64,000 bases of DNA from Bullera alba (lineage: Eukaryota > Basidiomycota > Tremellomycetes > Tremellales > Bulleraceae): positions 1,922,001-1,986,000 of the forward strand of contig BCIX01000001.1 of NCBI GenBank assembly GCA_001600095.1, in the 5' to 3' direction. Numbering within the stretch: the first letter of the stretch is position 1; each line of letters starts with the position of its first letter. Shown piece by piece: positions 26,215-38,365 of the stretch. The notes under the pieces were generated by a model that was not told the DNA's origin, searched no databases, and worked only from the letters and a program-made list of their open reading frames with translations. A program made the translations under genes and the position numbers.

Positions 26215-29200
26215 ATGTCGTCCGGCAGCCCGTCCATGTCGGACTTCCAGCTGGGGGACATGATAGGCAGAGGAGCTAGCGGGATGGTATATCGAGCGCT
26301 CAACTTCTCAACTGGGGAAACAGTCGCCATCAAATCGATATCCCTTCTCTCGCTCGAGCAATCGCTGCTCCCGGACATCATGTCGGAGATCCACCTGCTC
26401 AAGAATTTGAATCACCCAAATATCGTCAAATATAAAGGATTCGTACAGGACAAGGAGAACTTGTTCATCATCTTGGAGTACTGCGAGAATGGATCACTCC
26501 AGACCGTTCTGAAGAAATACGGGAAATTCCCAGAACACCTCGTAGGCAAATATATCCGCCAAGTACTAGAAGGCTTGATCTATCTCCACGAACAAGGTGT
26601 CATCCACCGAGACATCAAAGGCGCCAACATCCTAGCTGTCAAGGATGGAAGAGTCAAATTGGCCGATTTTGGAGTTTCTTCAAAGACCACCCCTCGACCT
26701 CATGATGCAACAATATCCTTCAAATCATCGCAGTCGGGGTCTTTATCTACCTCGACATCCACAGACCTCAATGGCGCCAGGAAAGCAAGCGGAGGGAGTA
26801 ACGGCCGTGGGGGACATAAACAGGATAACGACAATGAGGTGGTCGGTTCTCCGTATTGGATGGCTCCGGAGGTGATTGAGCAGAATGGCGCTACCACTGC
26901 GAGTGATATTTGGAGCGTTGGATGCGTTGTGGTCGAGCTCTTGGAAGGGAAACCGCCTTATGGAGATCTGGTACCGCTGCAGGCGTTATTCCGCATAGTC
27001 CAGGATGAGAGTATGAGGATCCCGGAAACCGCTTCTCCTGTGAGTGAAGGTCGTGAATGATACAGCCATTTGCTCGTCAGACTGACGATTCATCAGGCTG
27101 CTCGGGACTTCCTCACTCAGTGTTTCCAAAAAGACCCAAATCTACGGATATCGGCCAAGAATTTGCTGCTGCATCCGTGGATCGCGGCCGAGGAAGTCAA
27201 GCCGATACCCAAGCCTCGCCAAATACCTCTCGAGCGACCCCAATCAGCACAAAACGATGCTCGCTCGACTTCGAGCGTCCCCAGAACGCCAAGTGGGAAC
27301 TCCAGCAAGACGGTCGCACAGCGACCAAAGATTGACATGGCCAAGGCGGAAGTCTCGGAAACTCCATTCGAGCACGATGTACAGGGGATTCAAGAATGGA
27401 ACGATGCTCTGAACGGTGTGTACCGGCGATGGATAAGCACAATCGATACTGATACTGGTTGACAGCCTCGCCCAAAGCTTCGGGTACATTACGCAAACTG
27501 CCAGTCAAGAACGCGCAGCCCCGTAAAATCTCTTCTCGAACAAAGCCAAGCTCGATCGGTTTTTTTCCTCTTCCCACTCGTTCATCCGCCGAGGCGATCG
27601 CGCCAAAATTGTCCTCCAGCAGTCATCCTAACATCAACGGACCCGCTGGACATGCACGACAGCTGTCAAATGGAGATCCCGGGAGGGCGCTGCTGCAGAA
27701 GAGCCTCCAGATCAATCAAGCTTTGAGCAGAGCGCAGAACGACGATGAATCGAATTGGGATGACGACTTTTCCGCTGATGAGCTATACTCGAAACTGGGT
27801 CGTCGTGAGTGGTGCCTGTATCCTTCGATTGAGTTGTCCAGCTGATTCTCGCTGCTTGTATAGACGGAAGGGAGCCTGCTCAGACTGGATACTCAGCAGT
27901 CGAGGAGGTGGATCACAGTACGATCAGACCATCGGCATCTTCAGCAGTCATCAAGTCCAAGCCAGCCGCTCTACCTACACTTAAAGAAATGAACGATTTA
28001 GCAGAGGGTTCAGACGACTTTTCGGAGTTCGATGGTGTGGACGATGGACTCGCGGGAAAGATCAAGCAGTTCAAGGTAAGTACAGGCCACTTTTTGTCAG
28101 CGAGAGTATCTGTGTTCATCTTGCTCATCGTAGCTCAAGAACAAAACTCACCGAGGAATCCTTCACCCCGATGATTTACATAAGGGAAAGCCGCTTGTTC
28201 CACAGTCCAGCCGTACGTGTACAGGGCGTGTACCCTCGACGCCCCAAAGAGGGGTCTCAGATTCTGCCAAGTCGAATCCACCAACATCTCATCGCTCAAG
28301 CCATCCAACGACCCTCTCACCCGCTTCCTCGCGGAATACTGTACCTGCAAGGTCGCCGCCATCATCAAGGCAGAATTCCTTGCGGGGGGAGAAGGCTGAG
28401 CAATCGGAATCGCTGAAGGAGCTGCAAAAGTACATCGACAAGGATGAGGAGGAGGACTACGACGCTATGGTCGCCGATGGTGTGGATGTCATTACACTGA
28501 GTGAGTGTCTACTTCTATATGACTGTTCGAAGCGTTGCTGACGGTCTGAAAGATTCAATCAAGAGCCGTCACTCTATGAAGATGAGCTCTCGGCACGACT
28601 CTTCAGGACCAGATCGCGCGGACAGTCACGACCCCTTTGCCGATTTCGAGGAAGACTTGGCCTTTGAGAAGGAGGATATTGAGGTTAAAGTCCTTAGAGA
28701 CAAGAAAGCCACTTTGTGCGCCAATGTCGACAGGATTGTGGACCTATTAGAACCGACGACGTCCCTTATCACGCTGAAAAATGCATGCGAGGACCTTGTA
28801 AGTGAATTCATTTCACCTCTTGCAGAAAACTGATGGACGATGTAGTTGGGTATGATTGATTCTACACCTGAGTTGGGGTTGCAAAGTCATTTCGTCGCTA
28901 GTCACGGCATGCTAGCGTGAGTCCAGCAGGCGAGCTCCACAGAGTCACTTGCTAACTAATCGGTTCCCAGTGTCCTTGAGCTGCTGGAATCGCGCTTGAG
29001 CAGGGAAGTCTCAGTGAGGTTATTGAAGATCGTTAATACGGTTGGTCGTGATGCCTCTGTTGGCGCTGTCAGCATAATTGACTATCAACAGATCGTCATC
29101 AACGACATCGACGCCCTCGAGTCGTTCTGTCTCGTTGGTGGTATCCCCGTTATCATCGTGAGTTCAACGCCAGGCAGAGAGGCACAGCAGCTTACGTTTC

Positions 29201-31310
29201 CGCAGCCGTTCACATCGAAGAAGTATTCGCTTGACTGCCGACTCGAAGCGTCGATCTTCATACAGCAGCTCACCGGATCAGCTCTAACTCTGCAGATGTT
29301 CATCTCGTGAGCTCCAAGCTGATTAGGAGTGATATCGGCTGATCATGGAAAAGGTGTCGAGGTCTGCGTATACTGGTCGAGCTTCTCGACGAGGACTATT
29401 CGGAGAACAAGGACCTGATTTTGTCTTCGCTGGAGGGCATATCAAGCGTGTTTGAGCTCCAGGTCAGTCTGCCTAGATCCTGCATTTGCTACTCTGCTTA
29501 TCAGCCTGCAGTCTCCAACTCCTCGGAATGACTTCTGTCGGATGTTCGTGCGGGAAGGTGTGCTGGACCCAATGTCCACGGCTCTGCTATCCATTCTGAA
29601 GGACGACATGATCGGAGAAGAGATCCACAGCGCGAGGGCGATCGGCGTCCTGCTACTGTTTTGTCAGGCAGCACAGGCGGATAGCAAAGTCCGAGAAGCT
29701 TTTGCAACGAGGACTATCCTGACACGTAAGTCGCTGATTCCTTTCATGTCTGAGCTGCCGCTGATAAGCGATCTCCAGGGCTACTGAAAGCGTGTGAATC
29801 GCTGTCGCCAAAACTCCTGGTCACGGCAGTCAAGGCAATCAAACACCTGTCAACAGGCTCACAACTCATCGAGGTGCTCCAAAACTCGAATGCCATGGAG
29901 ATACTGGTCAGCATCCTCGGCAAGAGCATCAAAGGTCCACACGCCAACGTAAGTATCCATCAGAGGCTGCAGAAGGGGTGCTGACCTCTACATACAGGAG
30001 ATCTGCTCGCATATCTTCCAAACGATATATAGCATGACCAGACTGTCGAAAGCGCGTCAAGAGGAGGCTGCTTCGAGCGGCATCATCCCACTTCTCAAGC
30101 GGGTTATCGTAAAAGAATCGCCGTTGAAGCAGTTCGTGCTGCCAATCCTGTGCGATATGGCGAGTGCGGGCAAAGTGTCCAGAAGGCTACTATGGCAGAA
30201 TGATGGAATGGAGCGTGAGTCCAGGCGTTTTGTCAGCAGCACGAGTGCTGACATTGGCGATGTCAGTATACCTGGACCTGTTGTCTCACCCATATTGGCG
30301 AGTCAGTGCTTTAGACTCGATACTAGCATGGTGGGTGATCCTTCCCTGGTCTGTGATATGTTACTGAACAGACTTGCAGGATGTCCGACGAGACTGCAAG
30401 AGTGGAGGACGTCCTGGTTGAGCAACAGGCGTCAAATAGCATAGTGGACGCTTTCGTGCAAGCTAGCGGTGCCAGCTTTGAGGGTATTCTCGATCCGTGA
30501 GTCGTGTGACTGGCATGGAGCAGATCCCGCTCACCATTGAACATCAGTCTCGCCAAAATCATGCGATTATCGACATCGGTGACAAATTCGCTTTCGACGC
30601 CACCTTTCGTGCAACGTCTTGCGGAATCACTATCACAGCCGCATCCAGCCGCAATCAAGCTCAATCTGTTGCGACTCACAAGAATCATGTGCGACAATCA
30701 CCCTGAACGAGCAGCGCTGGTCTCTAAGTTCAATTTGGCCAAGATCGTCGAGCGCCTGGCCAAGCAAGACGACGCTATTCTTGTCAGGGAACTGGCGAAA
30801 GAGATACACCCCTCTCTTCTGTTCGGCAATGAGCCTCCACCAGTTCCCCCCACTTCGACAGCCTTCCACAGACCGCACACGCCCTCATCCTCCAGCACCT
30901 CGCGATCTATCGCCAGTGGTTCGTCCGTTGCGACAAGTTCGGCCTCAGCACACAGCTCCTCATCATACTCTTCTGGAGGTTCGCGAGTCCGTGGGTCGGG
31001 CATAGGAACGGATAGGCCGCAACGAGTATTGAGCACAGTCAGCAAGTCGGTCGGTGACAATGGTTCCATATCGACAGCCGCGTCGAGATACATGGGTGAA
31101 AGTGCAAAATCCCCCAAACCTCGCGACCTGCCCAGAGTCACCATCTCGCCCGCTCCGGTAGGTAGACCTGGCGAAGAAAGGCCGATGCACAAACGCAAGA
31201 TATCCAAGAATTACATGTACGTCACGATCCCAGTCGAACTCGCAAGCAGAAGCTCACTCCAGTTGGCATTAGTGATATGCAATGGCAGCCGGATGGGAAC
31301 GGCAAGCTGA
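26215..31310 (+). CDS. Septation-initiation kinase Cdc7/SepH type (STE11-like protein kinase)
   Basis: Ser/Thr kinase of the septation initiation/mitotic exit network, homologous to fission yeast Cdc7 and Aspergillus SepH (not the replication kinase of the same name). The kinase domain starts near residue 11: glycine loop GRGASGMVY, Lys40 in VAIK, HRD at 131-133 in [13 protein letters not shown] at 151-153 and [10 protein letters not shown] at 211. A Ser/Gly-rich insertion of about 50 residues splits the activation segment (158-208). After the domain come a basic Ser-rich linker, an acidic stretch and a long helical region with ARM/HEAT-like repeats, as in this family. A Ser-rich tail ends near [11 protein letters not shown]. 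The last splice is unclear: the unspliced frame stops at 31310, and a phase-0 alternative would end at 31348. Confidence 0.88.
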
Positions 31311-31470
31311 GAGGGGTGAGAGGTCCACCTCAAAGCCAGCCGGGATGAAGTGTAACCTGGAGCATGTCTGCATATGAACTTTGTACTGTAAATTGAACAC
31401 GATGCTATGCGATGCAATGCAGTTTAGATGATGTATGGCTTTCTCCTGTCTTTCTCCTTCCTTCTCCCCT

Positions 31471-34400
31471 CTAACTTCCAGCACTCTTGCTGAGCTTCTT
31501 ACGGAGCTTCCTGCTCGGCTTCCTATCTCCCTTCGTACCATCTGCCTTCCCGCTCACATCGCCTCCGTTACCCTTTGATTCCTCTTGTATCCCTTTTTGC
31601 TTCGCCTCTGCGTCTTCCAGGATCAACGCAGCCGGCTTGAGAGGTCTAGGTAGATCCTCGACTTTCTGTGCAATCCCTTGCTCGTCCTTCGCTGTGGATC
31701 TACGTCGCTGGGGTCGATATACGTCGGCAACAACAGCCTTTTGTCGCGTCTCGCCGGGCTCCTCGGGTTCCCCTTCAATTTCCGCTCGGTTCTGACCCTT
31801 GAGAAGGTACGAGATGACCTGATCCAGCTCCTCCTCGGTGGTGATCTTCGTTACCAGACTCTTCATGTTGGACACCCCAAGGTGCTTGAGCGTAGAGGCT
31901 TTTCGCTTCGAATATGGCGTCCAGGCTTCCGGCCGGGCCTCCCTGTCCGCATCGAGCATGAGCTCAGTCTCCGCTACTGGCTTGGACAAGTCTCCACGTG
32001 GCTCTCCCAGGCGTGTTCGAGATCGAGTCAGGTGAATTCTGATCTTTCGGAACAACCTTCGGTGTATAGAGCCCAGCGATGCGGGCGAGATCGTCACGGG
32101 CTCATAGGTCGGACCTGGCGATCCCGGTGGCGGAGCTGTTTCGACCAGCGTGGAGACCGGCTCTCGTCTCGTATGATACAGGTTGATCGCTTCAACTTCC
32201 TTTCCAGTCCATCGCAAGGATTCGACAGCCACGGTCATCGTTTTGGCGTCCAGAAAGACTTCCTTAGGCAGCGTCAAGATGTCCCGTTCGACCAGGTACG
32301 CTGCCTTCAAGTGCAATCGAGCAGAGTTGTACGCAGAGAGCATGTATTTGATGAGGTCGAGTCGCATGGCGATACCGGCCTGTCCAACCGCCTTGAGTGG
32401 TCGATCGTGCGCAACGCGAATTGCTTCCGAGCGGAGCATTGCGAAATCGTATAGCGCTTTTGCACGTCGAAGATCACCCGCTTTGATCCAACACCGGAGC
32501 ATGAGGCTGATGAGGGGTACAGTGACGGGAATCTTGAGTCGCTCGGTCATTCGTAGCACCTCGGCCGCTGCTGGTGCTTGGTTGGCATCCAGATGTCCTT
32601 GCAGGATTGCCATCATGTACCGCACTTTGGGCTGGAAACCGTAGTCGGCAAGCTCCGCCCAAACCTTGCTCGATGACCCGCCCTCCGTCCCAACACCCCC
32701 TTGGGAGAGAGCAGTGTCGTGGTGTAAACGGTTCGCAAAGGAGAGTTCGCTGGAAAGCATCCCCCTCTTTCGAAGCTGTTCCAGAATGGCATCCGTGGCA
32801 GCGCCAAAGAGATTTTTGCCGACGAGCCCGGCGCCGGGTTCGAGTATATCTCCCCCGCTCCTCCCGACATTCTCAACGAGTGCACGTTTTGGATCCGGTT
32901 GTTTGCTTGCCCATCGAAGGGCGTGGGCGAAAAGGGCGTCGATATGGCCGACGGTGGCCGAAACGTTGCTGGACCTGTCCAATAGCTCGACAGCCAATTG
33001 CGCCAACCGAGCTGGCTCGATTTCGATCTCCCTCCTAATGAAGTCGATGAAGATGGTCATTGTCTCGTGGTCGCTTCGAATTGGTGCTATCCTAAACAAT
33101 GTCATGACCCGTTGCAAACCGGGCAGGCCGTATGTCGTTCCCATTCCTCGCAACATGGCGTTGAGCGTCTTGATGCCGACCACGGCTTTGAGAGGTAAAG
33201 TCCAGTGGCGGTCGAGAGCAACGTTGTTGGGCTGCATCCCAGCTCGATGCCGCAGATGAGCTTCGATGGCCTTGAAGCCAGACTCCAAAAGGTTCATGTT
33301 GGCCATCGCCTTGACTGTCTGAGCGATAAAGCCATCCACCAGCAGCTCATGATCGGTTCTCATGACTCCCCAAATAGCCTGAATCTGCTCCGGAGTGCCT
33401 TGTCTGGCCATAACCCTCATTGCAAGAGAGAAAGTGGTTGCGTTCGGACGGATTTTGCTGATTTGGTATTGACGTTTTCCAATGGGGATGTAATCGCCAA
33501 AGATCCAGTGATCGGACTGATCCAGGTTGATGTCGAACCATGCCAAGAGCCGTTTGACACCGTCAATGTCTTCCATGTCCAGCCTCAATTCCATCAAGCG
33601 ATGCAAAGCGTTTCTACTAGTCCTTTCCCGTTTCGTGTTGAGCGAGATCAGGATTTGCTTCTCCATGTTCTCATCCATTCCCAACGCCCGTTGTCCCCGA
33701 AGAACCGCTAGGTTCTGTTTCTCAATATCTTCTTGGTGGGTGTATCCGGCTGATCGGGCGGCTTGGAGAACCGAGTCGGCACTGTCCGTCTGACCCATTG
33801 CGACGAAGGCTTGGATCAATAAGACGTAGTGGGAGTTCACAACCTCGCCTCCGTGTTTTAGGTACTCGGCGAACATTGGTGGTAGAGCGGACGGAGCATT
33901 ATTTCGGAGATGACAGTACATGACCGAGTGGAGAATTCGGGATGTCCACATGGCGACAGGGATTCGAGTGCCGCTATGTGGATAGTCGGAGTGGCAGAAC
34001 ATGGTGCAAACGAGCGAGCTGCTGTCCGTGTACATCAACTCGGCGCATACTCTCTCCAGACGCCACACTGGAGTCCAGTCGTTTTGCAGCAGTCGAGGGA
34101 AACAGTCCATTACAGTGTCGTGGAAAACCTCGTTGCAGTTGAGCATGAAGCAGAGCCTCAGGAAGTTTGCCAATCTCCGTCCTCGAAACCGGGGTGCTGG
34201 AGGTCGTGTGACCTTCTTCTTGTCCGATGTCTTCACGTAGAACTCTCTCCAAGGTTGTTGCTCCATGTGTCGACGGAATCGCCGCAAGATGACCTCTGCC
34301 TGCCCGGGAGGAAGTACTTCAAGTCGATCGGGTATTGAGGTGTGTATGCGAAGAAGATACTTGAACAATTCGTCGAAGTCATGAGCATCGAGGGCGGAAA

Positions 34401-35121
34401 ACATTGATGAGGGTAGCGAGTGTAAATGCAAGAAGGTTTGTAGAGGATCGGTTTTGATCATATGGTGGAATGACTCTTCCCAGACCTCGCGATTCAGTGG
34501 GGTGTCGGATTTGTTGTTGGGGTTCATCAATCGGACAACGGGATTGAGATCATGTGATCCGCTTGGAGAGTGTTGGACTGGAGACGGGAGTGACCTGTTG
34601 AGTGATTCGAGTGACGATTCGTGCCAGTCGTCCCGGAAGGTGTGCAAGACGGTTGAATCCCGCTTGAGAAAAGTGGTGCTCGCCTCCGCGTGACGCTCGT
34701 CGACAAAGTCCTCTGACCTCCATTCCCCTGAGCGTACTGCTACAGCAGCCCTCTTATCCTCATTGCCCCTGATTGCACTGCTCGAACGGGACACCGCTTC
34801 GGACTCGAACAATGCGATGGTATCTGGTGGTTTCGGCTTTGGCGCAACGTCGTCCTCATAATCCGCTTCTTTTGCGGCCGCAGCGGAGCTAGAGTAACGA
34901 CAAGTGTCTCTCGTGTGAGAATCTCTCTGTTGGCCGAAGGAGACAGTTTCGGCGGCCCTGATCTGGACATAGTGTCGTTGCTGCTGCCACAGCTTCGCTC
35001 GGAGCGCTCCTTGTTGCGAGGATTCGGCTGAGGGAATGACCAGGAACCTGTGCGATGGGGTCGGTGCAGCCAATTGCGAGGACCTATTTGCGCAGATGCG
35101 GCATCTCGCTGAAACCCTCAT
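31471..35121 (-). CDS. PPR-type protein, probably mitochondrial, 1216 residues, intronless
   Basis: A single open frame of 1216 codons, unusual here because nearly every neighbour has introns. The N-terminus is Arg/Ser-rich and lacks acidic residues (MRVSARCRICANRSSQLAAP), as in a mitochondrial presequence. Helical-repeat segments resemble pentatricopeptide motifs, for example VNSHYVLLIQAFVAMGQTDS, NATTFSLAMRVMARQGT and VPLISLMLRCWIKAGDLRRA (the last with the PPR 'G.l..A..ly' ending). The C-terminus is Lys-rich. PPR proteins bind organelle RNA and act in its stability, processing or translation; the target cannot be told. It converges on the Cdc7 kinase gene and diverges from NPT1. Confidence 0.75.
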   Translation of the reverse strand: MRVSARCRICANRSSQLAAPTPSHRFLVIPSAESSQQGALRAKLWQQQRHYVQIRAAETVSFGQQRDSHTRDTCRYSSSAAAAKEADYEDDVAPKPKPPDTIALFESEAVSRSSSAIRGNEDKRAAVAVRSGEWRSEDFVDERHAEASTTFLKRDSTVLHTFRDDWHESSLESLNRSLPSPVQHSPSGSHDLNPVVRLMNPNNKSDTPLNREVWEESFHHMIKTDPLQTFLHLHSLPSSMFSALDAHDFDELFKYLLRIHTSIPDRLEVLPPGQAEVILRRFRRHMEQQPWREFYVKTSDKKKVTRPPAPRFRGRRLANFLRLCFMLNCNEVFHDTVMDCFPRLLQNDWTPVWRLERVCAELMYTDSSSLVCTMFCHSDYPHSGTRIPVAMWTSRILHSVMYCHLRNNAPSALPPMFAEYLKHGGEVVNSHYVLLIQAFVAMGQTDSADSVLQAARSAGYTHQEDIEKQNLAVLRGQRALGMDENMEKQILISLNTKRERTSRNALHRLMELRLDMEDIDGVKRLLAWFDINLDQSDHWIFGDYIPIGKRQYQISKIRPNATTFSLAMRVMARQGTPEQIQAIWGVMRTDHELLVDGFIAQTVKAMANMNLLESGFKAIEAHLRHRAGMQPNNVALDRHWTLPLKAVVGIKTLNAMLRGMGTTYGLPGLQRVMTLFRIAPIRSDHETMTIFIDFIRREIEIEPARLAQLAVELLDRSSNVSATVGHIDALFAHALRWASKQPDPKRALVENVGRSGGDILEPGAGLVGKNLFGAATDAILEQLRKRGMLSSELSFANRLHHDTALSQGGVGTEGGSSSKVWAELADYGFQPKVRYMMAILQGHLDANQAPAAAEVLRMTERLKIPVTVPLISLMLRCWIKAGDLRRAKALYDFAMLRSEAIRVAHDRPLKAVGQAGIAMRLDLIKYMLSAYNSARLHLKAAYLVERDILTLPKEVFLDAKTMTVAVESLRWTGKEVEAINLYHTRREPVSTLVETAPPPGSPGPTYEPVTISPASLGSIHRRLFRKIRIHLTRSRTRLGEPRGDLSKPVAETELMLDADREARPEAWTPYSKRKASTLKHLGVSNMKSLVTKITTEEELDQVISYLLKGQNRAEIEGEPEEPGETRQKAVVADVYRPQRRRSTAKDEQGIAQKVEDLPRPLKPAALILEDAEAKQKGIQEESKGNGGDVSGKADGTKGDRKPSRKLRKKLSKSAGS

Positions 35122-35597
35122 TGAAGTTGCTCGGCAAGATCATCTAGACAATATCAGCTAAAAGACTCGATATAGCTCTCGCTTGCTTCATGGACATACC
35201 GATGAGTCATTTCGCGCACTTCCTGAATCCTGCACCTGTTGGAACCGTCCGTGTGTTGCTATACGCAAGTTGTGATGTGTTGCTACTCTACGCTATTCGA
35301 GATCGATGCGATGTCAGTCAAGCGATTGTCGGGTGTCGAATCCCAAATTTAAAGTGGGTCACTAAATTAGAGTTTTTATATCTTTCGAGCTTGGTGGAGG
35401 TGGTCCTCCCGACTCGATCAATAGTCAGCCAAGCGTACTGCGCAGATAGCTCTGAGAAGGTCATCGTTGATCATCATACTCGCCATTATAGCACTCTCGT
35501 GGCCGGTCGTAAGGAGTCATCGAAGCCACCTATAGATTCTAGACCCTCCTAAACTCAACTCGCGCTAATCCCTCCGACGACAGTGGTCAACGTCAGA
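35122..35597. promoter_or_regulatory. Divergent promoter between the PPR gene and NPT1
   Basis: 476 bp between two divergent starts. An AT-rich stretch at about 35342-35385 (TTTAAAG, ATTAGAGTTTTTATATC) is the most promoter-like part. The open frame at 35190-35552 has no recognisable features and is not called. Confidence 0.45.
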
Positions 35598-37342
35598 ATG
35601 ATCTTTCAAGACCCTTTCTCTGTGGAAGCAGATAAGGCGGATGTGCCCTTCAGCATCCTCGACACTGATCTCTACAAGGTGAATATCTCCGAGAAAGTGT
35701 CAATGTGACTGCCAAGTTGACATTTGATCTGTCTACCTTAGCTCACAATGCAAAATGCGGTCTTGCATCACTTTCTAGATGCTGTTGTCAGGATCAAGTT
35801 CACAAACAGGGCACCGCAGATGCTCTTCTCTCGCGAGAGTTTCCATTGGATCCAGGACCACGTCAACCGTGAGCCAAGAGCTCAGTTTTGGATACCCTCT
35901 CTGACTTTATGAGCAGAATTGGAAAGACTCAGATTGTCGGAAGAGGAGAGGATAGCGCTAGCCGAAGCCTGTCCTTACTTCTCCAACAAGTATCTCGACT
36001 TTCTTGCCTCGATCCGACTTCACCCCAGGGACCAAGTGGGCTTGCGTTTCATCCCCAAGTCGGAGGATGAGCGTATGGGGGAGATTGAGTGTACTATAGA
36101 GGGTATGTGGAGGGAGTGTATTCTCTATGAGGTACCAATCATGTCTATCCGTAAGTACTCCCTGCTAAGCAGCAAGTTGGTGTGTAAATCCCGCTGAACT
36201 TCCGGCCAGTCAGCGAAGCCTACTTCAAATTCGTTGACCAGGATTGGAATATGGAAGGCGTGAAGGGTAAGCCAATCGTAGTCTCAAAACGTCGAAGCTG
36301 ACCCTAGGTCTTCAGATAAGGCAAAGCAGAAGGCTTTGGAGCTCCTTAACCCTCGGGCGCCGACGCAGCCGCTATTGTTCTCGGAATTTGGCACACGGCG
36401 GAGGCGTAGCTTCTACATACACGATTTGGTGGTGCAGGGCCTGAAAGAAGGTCAAGATGAATGGGTCGCTGGGGGAGGCAAGGGAGGGGGTTTGGCAGGG
36501 ACCAGCAATGTGTGTAAACGATATCCTCTGACTTGTGCTCCACTGACGACCTGTAGGTGTACCTCGCCCTGAAACATGGTTTGAAGCCAATGGGCACGAT
36601 AGCACACGAGTGGATCATGGCCATCGGTGCAGTATGCGGCTACAAAGGCTCGAACGGCCGCGCTATGGATATGTGGGAGGAGGGTCAGTGTCCATTCCCC
36701 TTGATGCCGAACTCTGCTGATCGAACCAACAGTCTATCCCCGGGGCGAGAATGCGGCTCCGCTGACCATGCTTACCGACACTTTCACCGCCAGTGCTTTC
36801 TTTGACGATTTTGCGGCAGACACTACGCGGGCTTTACGATGGGATTCGTTAAGACAGGACTCCGGAGATGCTTTCGCTTTCGTCAAGCAGGCCAAGGAAG
36901 TTTGGCGAGGGATAGAGCAGGAGGCCGGCGTGAAGCACAAGGATGGTGCTGTGGCGGTGGGGNAAAGAGTGATTTTCAGCGATGGCCTCGATGTCGAAAG
37001 CGCAATCGCTTTACAAAAGGGCTGCGATGAGATCGGTATCGCAGGTGGGTCTTGAATTGAACATAGGAAAACGAGTGCATTGACTGACTGACGTCTCAGC
37101 TTCGTTCGGGATCGGAACTTACTTGACAAACGATTTCTCCAAGGTTTCAGATTCGACCAAGATCTCGAAGCCGCTCAACATCGTCATCAAGTTGAGCAGG
37201 ATCGACGGGCACGACTGCGTCAAACTGTCGGACGACAAGGGCAAGGTGAGTGTTCATGTGGATCTAAAGCTGATTGGAGCAGTACACCGGGGATCTAGAG
37301 GAAGTTAAGAGGGTCCAGAGGGAGCTAAATCTTGTCGATTAA
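35598..37342 (+). CDS. NPT1: Nicotinate phosphoribosyltransferase
   Basis: Converts nicotinate, PRPP and ATP to nicotinate mononucleotide in the Preiss-Handler/salvage route to NAD. The exons join to DLYKLTMQNAVLHHF near the N-terminus, the family hallmark. Then come EAYFKFVDQDW, LLFSEFGTRRRRSF, the active-site region MGTIAHEWIMAIG, LTDTFTASAFF, RQDSGDAFAF and SDGLDVESAIALQ. Near the end is the PRPP-site block ASFGIGTYLTNDF. The last intron (GTGAGT...GGAGCAG) leads to YTGDLEEVKRVQRELNLVD and a TAA at 37340-37342. The length matches the yeast enzyme. An N at 36963 makes one codon (NAA) unreadable; it is probably a sequencing gap, not a stop. Confidence 0.95.
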
Positions 37343-38063
37343 TCTGGAGGTCAGCGTCGTGCTTGACGCCGCCGAAAGAAATTTGTTGCCCGGAGAGCTC
37401 GAAAGACCCAGATGACCGGCATCAGTCTCGGTCAAGTCGACCATCTAGACTGAGGAGCATAGAACACATAGAACTCTGCATCCCGAGTCTGATGGCTCTT
37501 TGGAAGGCCGATGCTTCGATGACATGGTGCGCTCAGATGTCGTTTAAGGTATTTTGTGTCTTCGTATGCTTCCCTCTATCTACTGCTCGATCGCATCGAG
37601 CACAAACAGCATAGGCCGGATGACCTCTAGCTTTGCTCTAGCTTCACGGACTCTCATGAAAGGACGCCATTCGCTACTGAGCTGATACGTGTTCGAGGAG
37701 TATGATACACTCGCCAACTTTACCTTCCTTTACAGTACGACTCCAACCCCACTGTACTCTGAGTCATATGCTCTCGTTGATGCGATACTGTCACCCACGT
37801 GCTCCATAGCATCCCTTCATAAGCCTTCCCAATCAGGATGCTCTCCGGGTCTTTCCTTGCACTCTGGGCTCCCATCGCTCGTGCTCGACTGAGGTTTGAG
37901 ATGAGCGAGTGTGGAGCCCGGGTGGCCGCAGTAGGGCATAAGTACTGCTAGGTGTTGTTGCAAGACATCTGCATCAATCTCACTGATTGACAAGTCTTTC
38001 TCGACACACATCAACTTGATTGACCGACTGCACTCTTGACTTGATTTCAGCTTTTGCTCCAGG
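37343..38063. other. Intergenic region, 721 bp
   Basis: It holds the NPT1 3'UTR and then sequence without a clear gene. An open frame at 37689-37892 has no ATG-based support from neighbours. A good branch/acceptor-like stretch (CTTGATTTCAG) ends at 38050, just upstream of the next locus, so its transcript may start with a leader intron. Confidence 0.4.
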
Positions 38064-38365
38064 ATGATCACCCACGCCGCCAACTTCAGCTTACGACGTC
38101 TCACCGGTCTGGTCAGGCAGAGGTGAGTAAAGCGTCAGACTGAGATGAACTTCGTTGACTTGGCTTTAGCGCCAGTGCGAAGAGTACGACTGGGCTTACG
38201 ACGTCGCCTGCCATGACCACATCACCATTCAACCAGCCATCTCAGCAGCTCAGGCTGTACACGTACAACAAGCAGTGGTCGGAGGGGGCTCTCAGGTGCA
38301 GGATCGAGAAATGTCGATTGGCCCGGCTGGAGGGTCGAGACACGCATCAAATGACCATTGTGTGA
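38064..38365 (+). CDS. Small two-exon gene, reading frame uncertain
   Basis: Exons 38064-38122 and 38170-38365 are joined by a clean GTGAGT...CTTTAG intron. From the ATG at 38064 the product is 84 residues. It begins MITHAANFSLRRLTGLVRQS, which is Arg/Ser-rich, lacks acidic residues and looks like a mitochondrial presequence. It continues with LRLYTYNKQWSEGALRCRIE and ends HQMTIV. A second frame stays open across the same intron with no stop, runs about 27 codons upstream of the junction and ends 56 bases later at 38421 with GDLPEDGDWLVKK, which also looks coding. That frame has no ATG unless an upstream exon joins at the CAG ending at 38050. I recognise neither product. Confidence 0.4.

Noticed and set aside
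31487..34970. Many open frames inside the PPR gene on the other strand and in other frames
   Set aside because: Shadows of one 1216-codon open frame with PPR-like repeats.
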